DNA of 51,072 nt from CAYFVR01 sp046541515 (GCA_046541515.1 JBKHDD010000015.1:1-51072); one strand, 5' to 3'. Positions 25,785 through 34,229 are shown, counted from the stretch's first letter. Numbers and translations are program-made. Notes: a model not told the origin generated them from the letters alone.

Positions 25785-27098
25785 CTACGAAATCCCCGAA
25801 TCCTTCCGCCACGCCCGCATTTTTTCCAGAATCGACCCGGCGTCCGTCGTCGGCAATCTCCCCTCCCGCGCCAAAACCCTACCTCCCACCACCACCTCCC
25901 CCACATCCCCCCCACCCGCCGAATACACCAGCTGCGATTCCGGATGATGCATCGGCGCCATGTTCGGCCGGTTCGCGTCCAAAACGATCAGATCGGCCCG
26001 TTTTCCCACCTCCAATGATCCAATTTCATCCCCAAGCCCGATGGCCCTCGCCCCGTCCAGCGTGGCCATGCGAATCACCGTCCTGGCGTCCAGAACCGTC
26101 GGGTCCCCGGTAAACACCTTGTGCAGCCGGGCCGCCATGGCCATTTCCCCGAACATATCCAGGTCGTTGTTGCTGGCGGCGCCGTCGGTTCCCAATCCCA
26201 CCGGAATCCCCGCCGCGAGCATGGCCGGAACCGGCGCCACGCCGGAGGCCAGCTTCATGTTGCTTTCCGGGCAATGAACCACCCCGCACCCCCGTTCCGC
26301 CACGACCTCGATATCCCGTTCATCCAGCCAAACGCAGTGGACCAGCAACGTGTCCGAATCCAGAACGCCCAGCCGATCCAGGTAGACCGCCGGGCCACAG
26401 CCATGTTCTTCCCGAATGTTTTCGGTCTCGCCCTTCGTCTCCGCCAGATGAATCTGGAACAGGACCCCCGCCTCCCTGGCGGCGTTTTTGGCCTGGATCA
26501 GGGTGTCCGGGGAGCAGGTGTAGGGAGAATGGCAGAAAATGGAGGCACGGATATTTCCCGACCTTCCCTTCCACCGCCGAACGAAATCTCGGGCCGCCGC
26601 GATTCTTTCCTTTGGATCGGGAACCCCCGGCGCCGGGAAATCCACCACGCCCTGCCCCAACACCGCCCGGATGCCGGTTTCCGCCACCGCCGCCGCCACC
26701 TGGTCTTCCAGAAAATAGCCGTCGCAACAGCAGGTCGCCCCACCCAGCAAAAGCTCGGCGCAGGCGTGACGCGCGGCCTCCCCCACCGTATCCGGCCGGA
26801 TTTGGGCCGCTTCGGCCGGGAAAATGTGGTCGTGCAACCAAGTCTCCAACGGCAGATCGTCCGCCAGACCGCGAAAAAGGGTCATGGGAAGGTGGGTGTG
26901 GGCATTGACCAGCCCCGGCAGGACCAGACCGCCTTGGGCATCCAGGCGGGAAAGCGGTTCCGGCATGGCCGCTTCCGTTTCGGAGCCGACCTGGACGATG
27001 CGACCGTCTCGAACGGCAACGAATCCGTTTGGGACGACGGGCGCGTTTTCATTCACCGTAATCAGCGTGCCGTTACAAACCAGCAAATCAACCCGCAT
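25785..27098 (-). CDS. mtaD: 5-methylthioadenosine/S-adenosylhomocysteine deaminase (amidohydrolase)
   Basis: A 437-residue metal-dependent amidohydrolase of the TrzN/AtzA/MtaD group. Metal ligands are visible in NAHTHLPMTLFRGLADD (H67, H69), a later HLAETKGE, and GTDGAASNNDLDMFGEM. The N-terminal beta strands and C-terminal LGDEIGSLEVGKRADLIVLD complete the composite sandwich. MtaD enzymes convert methylthioadenosine and S-adenosylhomocysteine to the inosyl products, part of SAM by-product recycling where no nucleosidase is present. Other amidohydrolase substrates (guanine, chlorohydrolase-type) are possible. I chose ATG 27098 with GGGAGG 4 bases upstream; an ATG-equivalent start at 27125 would add MNSGSSGGF. 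Confidence 0.85.
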   Translation of the reverse strand: MRVDLLVCNGTLITVNENAPVVPNGFVAVRDGRIVQVGSETEAAMPEPLSRLDAQGGLVLPGLVNAHTHLPMTLFRGLADDLPLETWLHDHIFPAEAAQIRPDTVGEAARHACAELLLGGATCCCDGYFLEDQVAAAVAETGIRAVLGQGVVDFPAPGVPDPKERIAAARDFVRRWKGRSGNIRASIFCHSPYTCSPDTLIQAKNAAREAGVLFQIHLAETKGETENIREEHGCGPAVYLDRLGVLDSDTLLVHCVWLDERDIEVVAERGCGVVHCPESNMKLASGVAPVPAMLAAGIPVGLGTDGAASNNDLDMFGEMAMAARLHKVFTGDPTVLDARTVIRMATLDGARAIGLGDEIGSLEVGKRADLIVLDANRPNMAPMHHPESQLVYSAGGGDVGEVVVGGRVLAREGRLPTTDAGSILEKMRAWRKDSGIS

Positions 27099-27149
27099 GA
27101 AGCCTCCCGAACTTCCGCTATTCATTTAACGTTATGCGCCAACCGGTTC

Positions 27150-27178
27150 TTGACTTCCAAGGCGCCGGTAACGATATT
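27150..27178 (+). promoter_or_regulatory. Candidate sigma-70 promoter of the zinc-finger peptide gene
   Basis: TTGACT (27150-27155), a 17-base spacer and GATATT (27173-27178), about 60 bases before the start codon at 27241. Confidence 0.5.
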
Positions 27179-27240
27179 CATCGCATACGCCCCGGGATAT
27201 TGGCCGGGGCGGCACCATCCACGCGAAAGGAACGCGAGAT

Positions 27241-27462
27241 ATGGCCTATTCCTGCAAGAATTGCGGCGCCGTGGCCGAGGCGCCGGGACATTTGTGCAAT
27301 CCGTGCGACGACAAGGCAAAGTGTAGCTTTTGCGGAAAACCCGACACGGAACCGCAACACATCTGCAAAGACAAGCTCCAGGCCATGAAATATGTTTGCG
27401 GCGGTTGCGGCCGCGTGGCCATGGAACAGCAGCACCTTTGTCGCCCGACCCCCATCGCCTGA
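27241..27462 (+). CDS. Small triple zinc-finger protein (Cys/His-rich)
   Basis: A 73-residue soluble protein built of three copies of one metal-binding module. Each has CxxC, eight residues, then HxC: C5-C8-H17-C19, C28-C31-H40-C42 and C53-C56-H65-C67. The CxxC-to-HxC spacing is identical in all three, so each should bind one Zn(II) or similar metal. I recognise no named family. A GAAAGGA ribosome site precedes the ATG, a promoter lies upstream and a hairpin terminator follows immediately, so it is a monocistronic gene that is probably well expressed. Metal storage, redox sensing or nucleic acid binding cannot be told apart from sequence. Confidence 0.8.
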   Translation: MAYSCKNCGAVAEAPGHLCNPCDDKAKCSFCGKPDTEPQHICKDKLQAMKYVCGGCGRVAMEQQHLCRPTPIA

Positions 27463-27468
27463 CCCGCC

Positions 27469-27503
27469 CACGGCGACGAAATCTCATCGTCGCCGTGTTC
27501 TTT
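27469..27503 (+). terminator. Rho-independent terminator after the zinc-finger gene
   Basis: CACGGCGACGA (27469-27479) pairs with TCGTCGCCGTG (27487-27497), an 11-bp perfect stem with a 7-base loop, followed by TTCTTTC; 6 bases after the stop codon. Confidence 0.82.
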
Positions 27504-27994
27504 CGCCAATTATCCATATCCGACCGAAGATAGATTTTCCCCTCCTCTCCCCTTGGCGGGGATCTGTGGCGTGCGGGCCGTCCCCAGATGACCCCAATGC
27601 GGTTTATGTGTCGATTCCGAAGCAAGAACCCAATCCGCCGTTCCGAAGCTGTGTAACGCAATTGGGCCGATTGGACAAGAAGCGGGGGGAATCGGCGCCG
27701 CGCAAGGAGAGGTTCACGGGCGCTGGGGGGAAAGAAGAGTGCCACCGGCAGGTCGGGAAGTCCAACTTGTTGAACTCGGCGTCGAAATTGGGGCCGAATC
27801 CATCGAACGACCCCAAACGCGGTTCGGGGAGGGTCGAAACGAAAAACAGGGAAAGGGCGCCCCGAATCTGGAGGGCAACTACGGGAGAGGGAGTTGGACG
27901 CTACCGAAGGCAAAAAAAGAGGGCCTTTCCCACGCGTCGTCCCCATGGCGGCGGGTTCGTGACGACGGCGGGAAAGGCGAGGGGCGAAGATGGA
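27504..27994. other. About 490 bases with no recognisable gene
   Basis: Both strands have open frames, but none has a family-like composition, ribosome site or consistent codon bias. I see no tRNA, no clear hairpin and no repeat. It may hold decayed sequence or an unrecognised RNA. Confidence 0.5.
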
Positions 27995-28213
27995 TCAGGA
28001 TTGTCGGCTTTCCCGGCCCGGGCCGAAGTCGGGGGTCGGGAAACCGGAAGCGGATGAATCCTCCGGATCTGCCCGGGAGCTGACTTTGTGATGGCAGGCC
28101 GGACAAAAAAAATAGTTGGGATAGGCATTTTTGCCGCACGAACGGCAAAGCCGAATCGCTCTGTGGCCTTTTTGCGCGGCCCGTTTGTACGGCTTGGCCT
28201 TGCGGGAGCCCAT
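27995..28213 (-). CDS. Small zinc-ribbon protein
   Basis: A 72-residue protein with a very basic N-terminus (GSRKAKPYKRAAQKGHRA) and one four-cysteine ribbon, C23-C26 and C37-C40 (LCRSCGKNAYPNYFFCPACH), followed by a Ser/Pro-rich tail that may be disordered. TTTGGAGA lies 9 bases before the ATG on the minus strand, which supports this start over longer in-frame forms. The ribbon resembles the generic double-CxxC knuckle of DNA- or RNA-binding small proteins; no specific family is recognised. It reads toward the gene-free stretch, with the MITE-like repeat just upstream. Confidence 0.6.
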   Translation of the reverse strand: MGSRKAKPYKRAAQKGHRAIRLCRSCGKNAYPNYFFCPACHHKVSSRADPEDSSASGFPTPDFGPGRESRQS

Positions 28214-28281
28214 GGCGGGTGTCTCCAAAAATCCACCCCTTTCCGTGAAATCGAAACCGGGATGAATCCGTCGCCCCAAAG

Positions 28282-28378
28282 GCAATGCCGTTCACTTTGG
28301 GATTTATCGTGTTGGACTGGCCAAGGGCGAACGCGACTCGCCCCCTGCCATTTTGGGTGCAAAATGAACTGCATTGGC
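28282..28378 (+). repeat. MITE-like inverted-repeat element, copy 1
   Basis: About 97 bases bounded by imperfect inverted ends: CAATGCCGTTCACTTTGGG on the left and AAAATGAACTGCATTGG on the right. Near the middle is AGGGCG-AACGCGACT-CGCCCCCT, the same core layout as the copy at 49.2 kb. It is non-coding and lies between two small minus-strand genes. The pair of copies defines a dispersed family. Confidence 0.72.
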
Positions 28379-28409
28379 CCCTGACGGCGAAAAATTCCCG
28401 TTGAAATGG

Positions 28410-28769
28410 TCAGGCGGCCGCGTCCCGGATGTTTCGCACGTCCCGGATCTCCATCTTCCAATCTTCCTTGTCGTACCAGCCTTCGAAAAGTATCAGCTCC
28501 GGGTGGTCGTCCAGGGTCGCGTAGTTTTTCACGAAGACTTTCCGCGCGCTGCTCTTGGCCTCGTCAAATACGCGGATGTCAAATCGTTTTCGGTTTTCCT
28601 CGTGGGGAGAGGACACGCTCTTGAGGCTCCATACCCAATCCGGGTCCAGCCCCAAATCCACCACCAGAAAGCGACCCACGCCGGAAGGGAGTTCTTTGGG
28701 GCGGGGGAGCTTTTTGGCTTTCGGCGCTCCGGGTTCCGCGTTGGCTTTTTGCCAGAATTTCCATCCCAT
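28410..28769 (-). CDS. Conserved-looking small hypothetical protein
   Basis: A 119-residue soluble protein starting MGWKFWQK, with a Pro/Lys-rich segment and then a compact domain: GVGRFLVVDLGLDPDWVWSL, RFDIRVFDE, KVFVKNYATLDDHPELILFEGWYD. The alternating strands and helices and the WVWSLKSV/EGWYDKE pieces look like a real fold, but I do not recognise the family. GAGGAAG lies about 8 bases before the ATG on the minus strand; an earlier in-frame start would add 11 residues. It ends in RDAAA close to the MITE-like repeat. Confidence 0.65.
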   Translation of the reverse strand: MGWKFWQKANAEPGAPKAKKLPRPKELPSGVGRFLVVDLGLDPDWVWSLKSVSSPHEENRKRFDIRVFDEAKSSARKVFVKNYATLDDHPELILFEGWYDKEDWKMEIRDVRNIRDAAA

Positions 28770-29146
28770 GTTTTTCTTCCTCGCATTGAACGGTTGATCC
28801 ATATGCCTGCAGGTAGCAAAACAGATGCCATGCTTCCCCTGGGCGTTGCCTTTGGACGAGAGGACCGGCCCGATCTCATGGAAATGCCACTTTGTTGGGC
28901 GGAGTTTCGCAGGGCGTTTCGCCTGCGCCCTTGGCCAATCAGGCTCAATCGTTCAGTTGCAACCCCAAAGGAAGCGGCATCGTATCCAATGACGGCGGAC
29001 GGGTCGGGGGAAAACGATGGCGGCGCGGAATTAACGGAGATGAAAATGCTTGGAGAGCAAGGGATAAAACGGGAACCCAAGGTTCCGATGCGGAGGATTC
29101 GGAACTGAAAGTTCTTGTTTTTTTTGGCGGGGACGGAGATGAATCC
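28770..29146. other. Spacer of about 380 bases without a gene
   Basis: Upstream of the small hypothetical gene and downstream of the tRNAs. Frames on both strands look random. GGAACC-CAA-GGTTCC (about 29079-29093) is a small palindrome. On the minus strand TTGGCCAAGGGCG near 28935-28950 shares 12 of 13 bases with the core of MITE copy 1, too short to call a third copy. Confidence 0.45.
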
Positions 29147-29186
29147 AAAAAAAAGGGCTTTCGCGGATAAAACGCGAAAGCCCTTT
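29147..29186 (-). terminator. Terminator of the tRNA transcript
   Basis: AAAGGGCTTTCGCG (29152-29165) and CGCGAAAGCCCTTT (29173-29186) form a perfect 14-bp stem with a 7-base loop; on the minus strand it is followed by eight Ts (29147-29154). It begins 6 bases after the tRNA-Arg 3' end. Confidence 0.9.
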
Positions 29187-29191
29187 CAAAA

Positions 29192-29268
<77 letters not shown>

Positions 29269-29280
29269 GTAGGGGCGAGG

Positions 29281-29357
29281 TGGGGTGAGAGAAGGGACTT
29301 GAACCCTCGACCACCAGGGCCACAACCTGGCGCTCTACCAACTGAGCTACTCCCACC
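29281..29357 (-). tRNA. tRNA-His (anticodon GTG)
   Basis: Minus strand, with encoded CCA. Acceptor GTGGGAG pairs with CTCTCAC, the anticodon loop TTGTGGC carries GTG, and the T loop reads TTCAAGT. The extra G(-1) required by histidyl-tRNA synthetase is encoded at 29357 and faces C73. It lies 12 bases from tRNA-Arg, so both are processed from one transcript. Confidence 0.95.
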
Positions 29358-29372
29358 ACAAAAGAAGTAAAT

Positions 29373-29401
29373 CGTCTACCAGATTCCATCGCTCCTTGCA
29401 A
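29373..29401 (-). promoter_or_regulatory. Candidate promoter of the tRNA-His/tRNA-Arg unit
   Basis: On the minus strand TTGCAA (29396-29401), 17-base spacer, TAGACG (29373-29378), 16 bases before tRNA-His. Confidence 0.4.
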
Positions 29402-29687
29402 GAAAAAAAAATGGAGCCAACGGCCCTTTCCACCGGGAGGCGTCGGTCAACTTGGTGTTGACCCTCCGCACCGGTTCCGATAAAGATGAATCCTTAATTC
29501 CGCCGGATTCCAAAAGCCGAACGGGGGAATGTTTGGCGACGACGGGGTTCGCAATTCTTCTCGCGGGGCGTGGCGAAATCATATCCTTTCCCGGGCGGAA
29601 AGGCCCGTTTCCAATTGGGCCGACCGGGGGAGGGAAGTTCGGGGATATTGGCAACATGACGTCTTTTCCGGAAACCGGGGGGAGTCC

Positions 29688-29864
29688 TTGACGCGATTTA
29701 ACATTTTCATCATGCGGGCCGTGCTGGGCGCGGTGTTCGCGGTGGTGCTGGCCCGGATTTTCCGTCCGGAATTCAGCCCGATTGTCGTTGGCCTGTTCGC
29801 GGTTTTTCTGGTGGGCATGGCCTATCTGATGGAGGTTTGGCGGGAGCGCAAGTCCAAAAAATGA
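29688..29864 (+). CDS. Small membrane protein upstream of selB
   Basis: A 58-residue hydrophobic protein with two probable membrane segments (IMRAVLGAVFAVVLARIF and IVVGLFAVFLVGMAYLM) and a basic tail WRERKSKK. I chose the TTG at 29688 because GGGGGGAG (29677-29684) precedes it closely and the residues TRFNIFI make a sensible start; the ATG at 29712 is the alternative and has no ribosome site. The stop overlaps selB by ATGA, so translation is coupled. Function unknown; small two-helix proteins of this kind are common beside translation or cofactor genes without a known link. Confidence 0.6.
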   Translation: MTRFNIFIMRAVLGAVFAVVLARIFRPEFSPIVVGLFAVFLVGMAYLMEVWRERKSKK

Positions 29865-31801
29865 CCACGCAGGACGGGGAATCTATCGCCGACAAGCCGA
29901 TCATCCTGGGGACCGCGGGCCACATCGACCACGGGAAAACCACCCTCATTCGGGCCTTGACCGGGGTCAACACCGATCGCCTCAAGGAAGAGCGGCGTCG
30001 CGGCATCACCATTGAACTGGGGTTCGCGGCCCTCGCGCTTCCCGGCATTGGGCGTCTGGGCGTGGTGGACGTTCCCGGCCACGAGCGTTTCGTGAAGCAC
30101 ATGGTGGCCGGCGCCACCGGCATCGACATCGTGGCCCTGGTGGTGGCCGCGGACGAAGGGGTCATGCCCCAAACCCGCGAGCACATGGAGATCTGCGCCT
30201 TGCTGGGGGTCCATCACGGCCTGGTGGTGTTGACCAAAATCGACCTGGTGGACGAGGAATTGCGGGAACTGGTGCTGGACGACGTGGAAACCTATCTTCG
30301 CGGTTCCTTTCTGGAGGGTTGCCCCATCGTTCCGGTATCCGGCGTGACCGGGGAGGGGATTCCGGAGCTGGTCCGCACCCTGGGGAAGATGAGCGCCGCC
30401 GTTCCGGAACGCTCCACCGCCGGCATGTTCCGGTTGCCGGTGGATCGGGTCTTCACCATGCGCGGATTCGGAACCGTGGTGACCGGCACGGTGGCATCGG
30501 GCCAGATTCGGGCGGGGGACAAGGTGCGGCTGTATCCCGGCGATACCGTGGGCCGGGTTCGGGGCATCCAGTGCCATGGCGAAAGCGTTTCCGAGGTTCG
30601 GGCCGGCATGCGGGCCGCCATCAATTTCCAGGGGCTGGAACGAGAGGCCGTGAACCGCGGGGACGTTCTTTCCACGCCCGGCGCCTTGGCCCCCGGCTTC
30701 ATGGTGGACGTGGATCTCCGCTATTTGGCCGGCAACCCTCGGCCCATCCGAAATCGGACCCAGGTGCGGTTTCATGCCGGCACTTCCGAGATTCTCGGGA
30801 ACCTGATTCTGCTGGATCGGGACGAACTGGCGCCGGGCGAAACCGCTTTGGCCCAATTGCGGCTGGAAGCTCCCGCGGCGCTGGTGGGGGGGGACCGGTT
30901 CGTCATTCGAAGCTATTCCCCCGTTCGAACCATCGGCGGCGGCGCGGTTTTGAACCCTATTCCGCCCAAGCACAAGCGGTTTCGAGAATCGGTGATCGCC
31001 CGCCTCGCCGAGCGGGCGGAGGCCGGCCCGTTGGCCGCCGTGGAAGGGCACGTCCGAGACGCCGGATACGGAGGCCGTTCCCTGGCTCATCTTCGGGTCA
31101 TGACCAACCTTCCCGAAAAAGAGCTGGAATCCGCCCTGCAAGATCTGGCCTCCAGCCGGCGGGTGATCCAGACCGACCGGGAGCGCCGTATCTACGTTCA
31201 CGGCGACCCGTTTCAGGCGCTGGTGGAATCGGTGGCGAATCAGCTCGCGGCCTACCACCGGGAACGCCCTCTCAAACCGGGAATGTCCATGGAGGAGCTT
31301 CGCTCCAAATTCCCGCCGGAGGTGGGGCAGAAGCTGTTCACCCAGGTCCTCAACCGGCTGGTCAAGGAGGAACGGCTGGCGAGGGAGGGCGACCTGATTC
31401 GAAGCGCGGACCACGCCGTGGCCTTGGGCGTGGACGAATCGGAACTGCGGGGACGGCTTCTGGAAACCTACCGGTCGGCCGGACTCACCCCGCCCAATTT
31501 CAGCGCCCTTTGCCGGGAGATGGGGGTCGCCCCAAAGGCCGCCGAGTCGGTCATGATGACGCTGCGAAACGAAGGCCGGGTGGTGAAGGTGACCGACGAC
31601 CTGTTTTTTCACGCCGAAGCGCTGGCGGATCTGCGAGAGCGCGTGGCCGCCTTTCTTCGGGAAAAAGGGGAGATGACCACGCCGGACTTCAAGACCATCG
31701 CCGGCGTTTCCCGTAAATACCTGATTCCCTTGATCGAGCATCTGGACGCCGAAAACCTGACCATTCGCGTCGGCGAGGTTCGGAAACTGCGAAGCGGCTG
31801 A
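29861..31801 (+). CDS. selB: Selenocysteine-specific elongation factor SelB
   Basis: A 646-residue GTPase that binds selenocysteinyl-tRNA and the SECIS hairpin in selenoprotein mRNA so that a UGA codon is read as selenocysteine. G motifs are GTAGHIDHGKTTL, the switch-I RRRGITIELGFA, DVPGHERFVKHM (G3) and TKIDLVD (G4). Beta-barrel domains II and III follow (FRLPVDRVFTMRGFGTVVTGT), and from about residue 370 come the winged-helix repeats (e.g. TPPNFSALCREMG, LREKGEMTTPDFKTIAGVSRKYLIPLIEHLD) that contact SECIS RNA. The ATG overlaps the preceding small gene. selA is in the same window but 10 kb away on the other strand. Confidence 0.95.
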   Translation: MTTQDGESIADKPIILGTAGHIDHGKTTLIRALTGVNTDRLKEERRRGITIELGFAALALPGIGRLGVVDVPGHERFVKHMVAGATGIDIVALVVAADEGVMPQTREHMEICALLGVHHGLVVLTKIDLVDEELRELVLDDVETYLRGSFLEGCPIVPVSGVTGEGIPELVRTLGKMSAAVPERSTAGMFRLPVDRVFTMRGFGTVVTGTVASGQIRAGDKVRLYPGDTVGRVRGIQCHGESVSEVRAGMRAAINFQGLEREAVNRGDVLSTPGALAPGFMVDVDLRYLAGNPRPIRNRTQVRFHAGTSEILGNLILLDRDELAPGETALAQLRLEAPAALVGGDRFVIRSYSPVRTIGGGAVLNPIPPKHKRFRESVIARLAERAEAGPLAAVEGHVRDAGYGGRSLAHLRVMTNLPEKELESALQDLASSRRVIQTDRERRIYVHGDPFQALVESVANQLAAYHRERPLKPGMSMEELRSKFPPEVGQKLFTQVLNRLVKEERLAREGDLIRSADHAVALGVDESELRGRLLETYRSAGLTPPNFSALCREMGVAPKAAESVMMTLRNEGRVVKVTDDLFFHAEALADLRERVAAFLREKGEMTTPDFKTIAGVSRKYLIPLIEHLDAENLTIRVGEVRKLRSG

Positions 31802-31840
31802 CGTCGGAATTTTCAATTTCAACGCAATCAAGGAGACCCA

Positions 31841-32893
31841 ATGAGCGAAGAGAAAAAAAGCCGTTTCAAACTCAACCCCAAAAAGGCGGCCATCGGCGTC
31901 GCGGCGCTTTTGGTTTTGGTCGGCGTCGCGTGGATTGCGTTGTCCTTTTTCGGCAACGGCGGAGAGGAAGATTTCACCGGGCCCTTCAACCCGGACCAAG
32001 TTCCGGTTGCGGGCGAAGCTCCGGCCGCGGGAACCCCGCGGCCGGAAAAACAGGACGAGGAGGGGGGCGTTTCTTCCCTTCCTCCGGAGATTGCGCGGCC
32101 CAATAAAAATCAGGGAGAGGAAGACGGCGCGTCGCTTCCGGCCCCGGAAAAGAAAAGAACCCGGGGGCTGACTTTCGTGGACGCGGTCATCGAGCCCCTG
32201 CAGAGCGAACTGGACCGGTTCTGGGGATGGCGGCCCAACGACCTCATCCAGTTCACGGACAACGTGAACAATTTTCAGCTCGGCGTGCTGGAAGCCACGC
32301 GCCGGACCTCCATCGTTATGGCCGAACGAATTTCCCGAACCGGAAGCAGCGACCCCTACGTCCGCGAGCTGGAGCAGGCCATGAGCCTGTTCGCCATCGA
32401 TCCGACCAATTACATGTTTCCCGCCCCGGAATCGAAATACAAGGAAGGCCTGGAAAATTTGCGGGAATACCAGGACATGTTGCGCGACGGAACGGCCCGC
32501 TTTTACAACCGCATGGACAACCTGGTTCCGCTTCTGCTGACTTACGAATCCCTGCTGGGAAGTTGCACGGAGAATCTGTTGAAGCGAGGGGTTGGTTTTT
32601 TCGAAGTGGACGATATTTTTTTCTATTCCCAGGGCGTCGCCTCCATGATACTTTCGGTGATGGAGGGCGCCGGAGTCGATTTTCGCGAAACCATCGAGGG
32701 GGCGAATAGCGTCGCCGTGTACAAGGAAATCGTCCGTTCCCTGCGAGAGGTGGTGGAGATGGATCCCTGGATTGTTCTTCGCGGGGGCCCCCACAGCATT
32801 TTCGCGAATCACCGGGCCAACATGGCCGGTCCCATGAGTCGCGCCCGTTTCCATATGAGCATTCTGCATGGCGCGTTGACCGGCAATCTTTAA
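31841..32893 (+). CDS. DUF2333 family protein, paralogue 1
   Basis: A 350-residue bitopic protein: basic N-terminus, one membrane segment (AAIGVAALLVLVGVAWIAL, about 15-34), a Pro/Glu-rich disordered linker to about residue 105, then a helical DUF2333 domain (RGLTFVDAVIEPLQSELDRF, WGWRPNDL, NNFQLGVLEATRR, RMDNLVPLLLTYESLLGSC). The domain probably faces the periplasm. Function is unknown. AAGGAG precedes the ATG. It follows selB by 39 bases and may be co-transcribed with it. The next gene is a close paralogue. Confidence 0.82.
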   Translation: MSEEKKSRFKLNPKKAAIGVAALLVLVGVAWIALSFFGNGGEEDFTGPFNPDQVPVAGEAPAAGTPRPEKQDEEGGVSSLPPEIARPNKNQGEEDGASLPAPEKKRTRGLTFVDAVIEPLQSELDRFWGWRPNDLIQFTDNVNNFQLGVLEATRRTSIVMAERISRTGSSDPYVRELEQAMSLFAIDPTNYMFPAPESKYKEGLENLREYQDMLRDGTARFYNRMDNLVPLLLTYESLLGSCTENLLKRGVGFFEVDDIFFYSQGVASMILSVMEGAGVDFRETIEGANSVAVYKEIVRSLREVVEMDPWIVLRGGPHSIFANHRANMAGPMSRARFHMSILHGALTGNL

Positions 32894-33037
32894 TTTCGTC
32901 CGACTTCGCCGCCCCTCGTGAGGCGTTTTCGCAAAAGAAAAGCGGCGCTTCGGTTGATTTTGTCCGCCTCGCCTTCCCGAGGGGTGGGCGCGCATTGGCC
33001 CGGGCCGACGTCCCGACGGGCCGCCGGGAAAATGAAA

Positions 33038-33058
33038 AAAAACCGTTTGTCGGTTTTT
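33038..33058 (+). terminator. Hairpin between the two DUF2333 genes
   Basis: AAAAACCG-TTTGT-CGGTTTTT, an 8-bp stem with a 5-base loop ending in a T-run. It lies 38 bases before the second paralogue and may end the first transcript or attenuate the second. Confidence 0.5.
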
Positions 33059-33096
33059 CCTGGAAACCTGTTCATCGATCCCACGCGGGAGAAGAC

Positions 33097-34170
33097 ATGA
33101 TTCAATTGCCCAAAGGGGCCCCGGAAAGGAAGCGTCTGGCCGTCGGAGCGGCGATTGCGCTGATCCTGATTCTCGTTTTCTTTGGGCTGTTCGGCGGGGG
33201 AGACGAAACGTCCGAAACCGCTTCGGCGCCGCCCGGAGGCGCCGCCGAACCGTCCGCGAAAGCCCCCCTGCCGCCCGACGCCGACCCCGGCGCGGACGGC
33301 GGTTTCACTCCGCTCCCATCTCCCATTTCCGGGATGGAGCCGGAGACCGCGCCGTCGGCGACGCCGGGGGTCTCCCCGGAAAGGAAGCCGGAAAAACGGC
33401 CGGCGCCCGCCGCGCCGCCCAAGGCGTCCGATCGGCCCCGGGGCCTGACCTTCCTGGACGGCGTCGTCGAGCCGCTTCAAAGCGAGTTGGACCGGTTTTG
33501 GGGCTGGCGACCCAACGATTTGATCCAGTTCACCGACAACGTCAACAACTTTCAGCTTGGCGTTCTGGAGGCCACCCGCCGGACCTCCATCGCCCTGGCC
33601 GAGCGAATTTCTCGCAGCGGCAGCAGCGATCCCTACGTTCGCGAGCTGGAGCGGGCCATGAGCCTGTTCGCCATCGATCCGAGGACCTGGATTTTTCCCC
33701 GGCCCGAGTCCAAATATCAAGAGGGGCTGGACAATATCCGAAAATACGGGGAAATGGTTGGGCGGGGCGAGGCCCCGTTCTACAACCGGATGGACAATCT
33801 GGTCCCCCTGTTGCTGGCCTACGAATCCATTTTGGGAAGCTGCACCGAGAACCTGTTGCGAAGAGACGTCGGTTTTTTTCAGGCCGACGACGTGTTCTTT
33901 TATTCCCAGGGCGTCGTCACCATGGTGCTTTCCGCCATGAAGGGGGTGGGCGTGGATTTCCGCGAAACCATCGAGGCGGCCCAGGCGTTCGGGGTCTATT
34001 CGGAAATCATCGTCTCTCTTGAACGGATGGCGGAAATGGACCCGCCGGTGATTCTGAACAGCGGTCCGGACAGCATTTTCGCCAACCACCGTTCCAATAT
34101 GGCCGGGCTCATGAGCCGCGCCCGGTTTCTCATCCACATTTTCTACGGCGCCCTGACCGGAGACCTGTAA
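33097..34170 (+). CDS. DUF2333 family protein, paralogue 2
   Basis: A 357-residue protein with the same plan as its neighbour: membrane segment (LAVGAAIALILILVFFGLF, about 14-32), a Pro/Ala-rich linker longer than in paralogue 1, and the DUF2333 helical domain. Around SELDRFWGWRPNDLIQFTDN and onward the two proteins are identical for more than 40 residues while their codons differ at many third positions, so the duplication is old and the core is under strong constraint. The N-terminal parts are unrelated. GCGGGAGAAG precedes the ATG; earlier in-frame starts translate spacer. Confidence 0.82.
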   Translation: MIQLPKGAPERKRLAVGAAIALILILVFFGLFGGGDETSETASAPPGGAAEPSAKAPLPPDADPGADGGFTPLPSPISGMEPETAPSATPGVSPERKPEKRPAPAAPPKASDRPRGLTFLDGVVEPLQSELDRFWGWRPNDLIQFTDNVNNFQLGVLEATRRTSIALAERISRSGSSDPYVRELERAMSLFAIDPRTWIFPRPESKYQEGLDNIRKYGEMVGRGEAPFYNRMDNLVPLLLAYESILGSCTENLLRRDVGFFQADDVFFYSQGVVTMVLSAMKGVGVDFRETIEAAQAFGVYSEIIVSLERMAEMDPPVILNSGPDSIFANHRSNMAGLMSRARFLIHIFYGALTGDL

Positions 34171-34229
34171 GCCCGGTCGCCGGAACGGCCCCCGATCCCC
34201 CGGCGAAATCGTCCCGCTTCCCTATTCTT

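Noticed and set aside
28930..28955. Third copy of the MITE-like repeat
   Set aside because: Only a 13-base stretch resembles the core and neither end motif is present.
29822..32995. Very long minus-strand open frame opposite selB and the DUF2333 gene
   Set aside because: Shadow of strongly identified plus-strand genes; His/Gln/Gly-rich composition is an artefact of codon bias.
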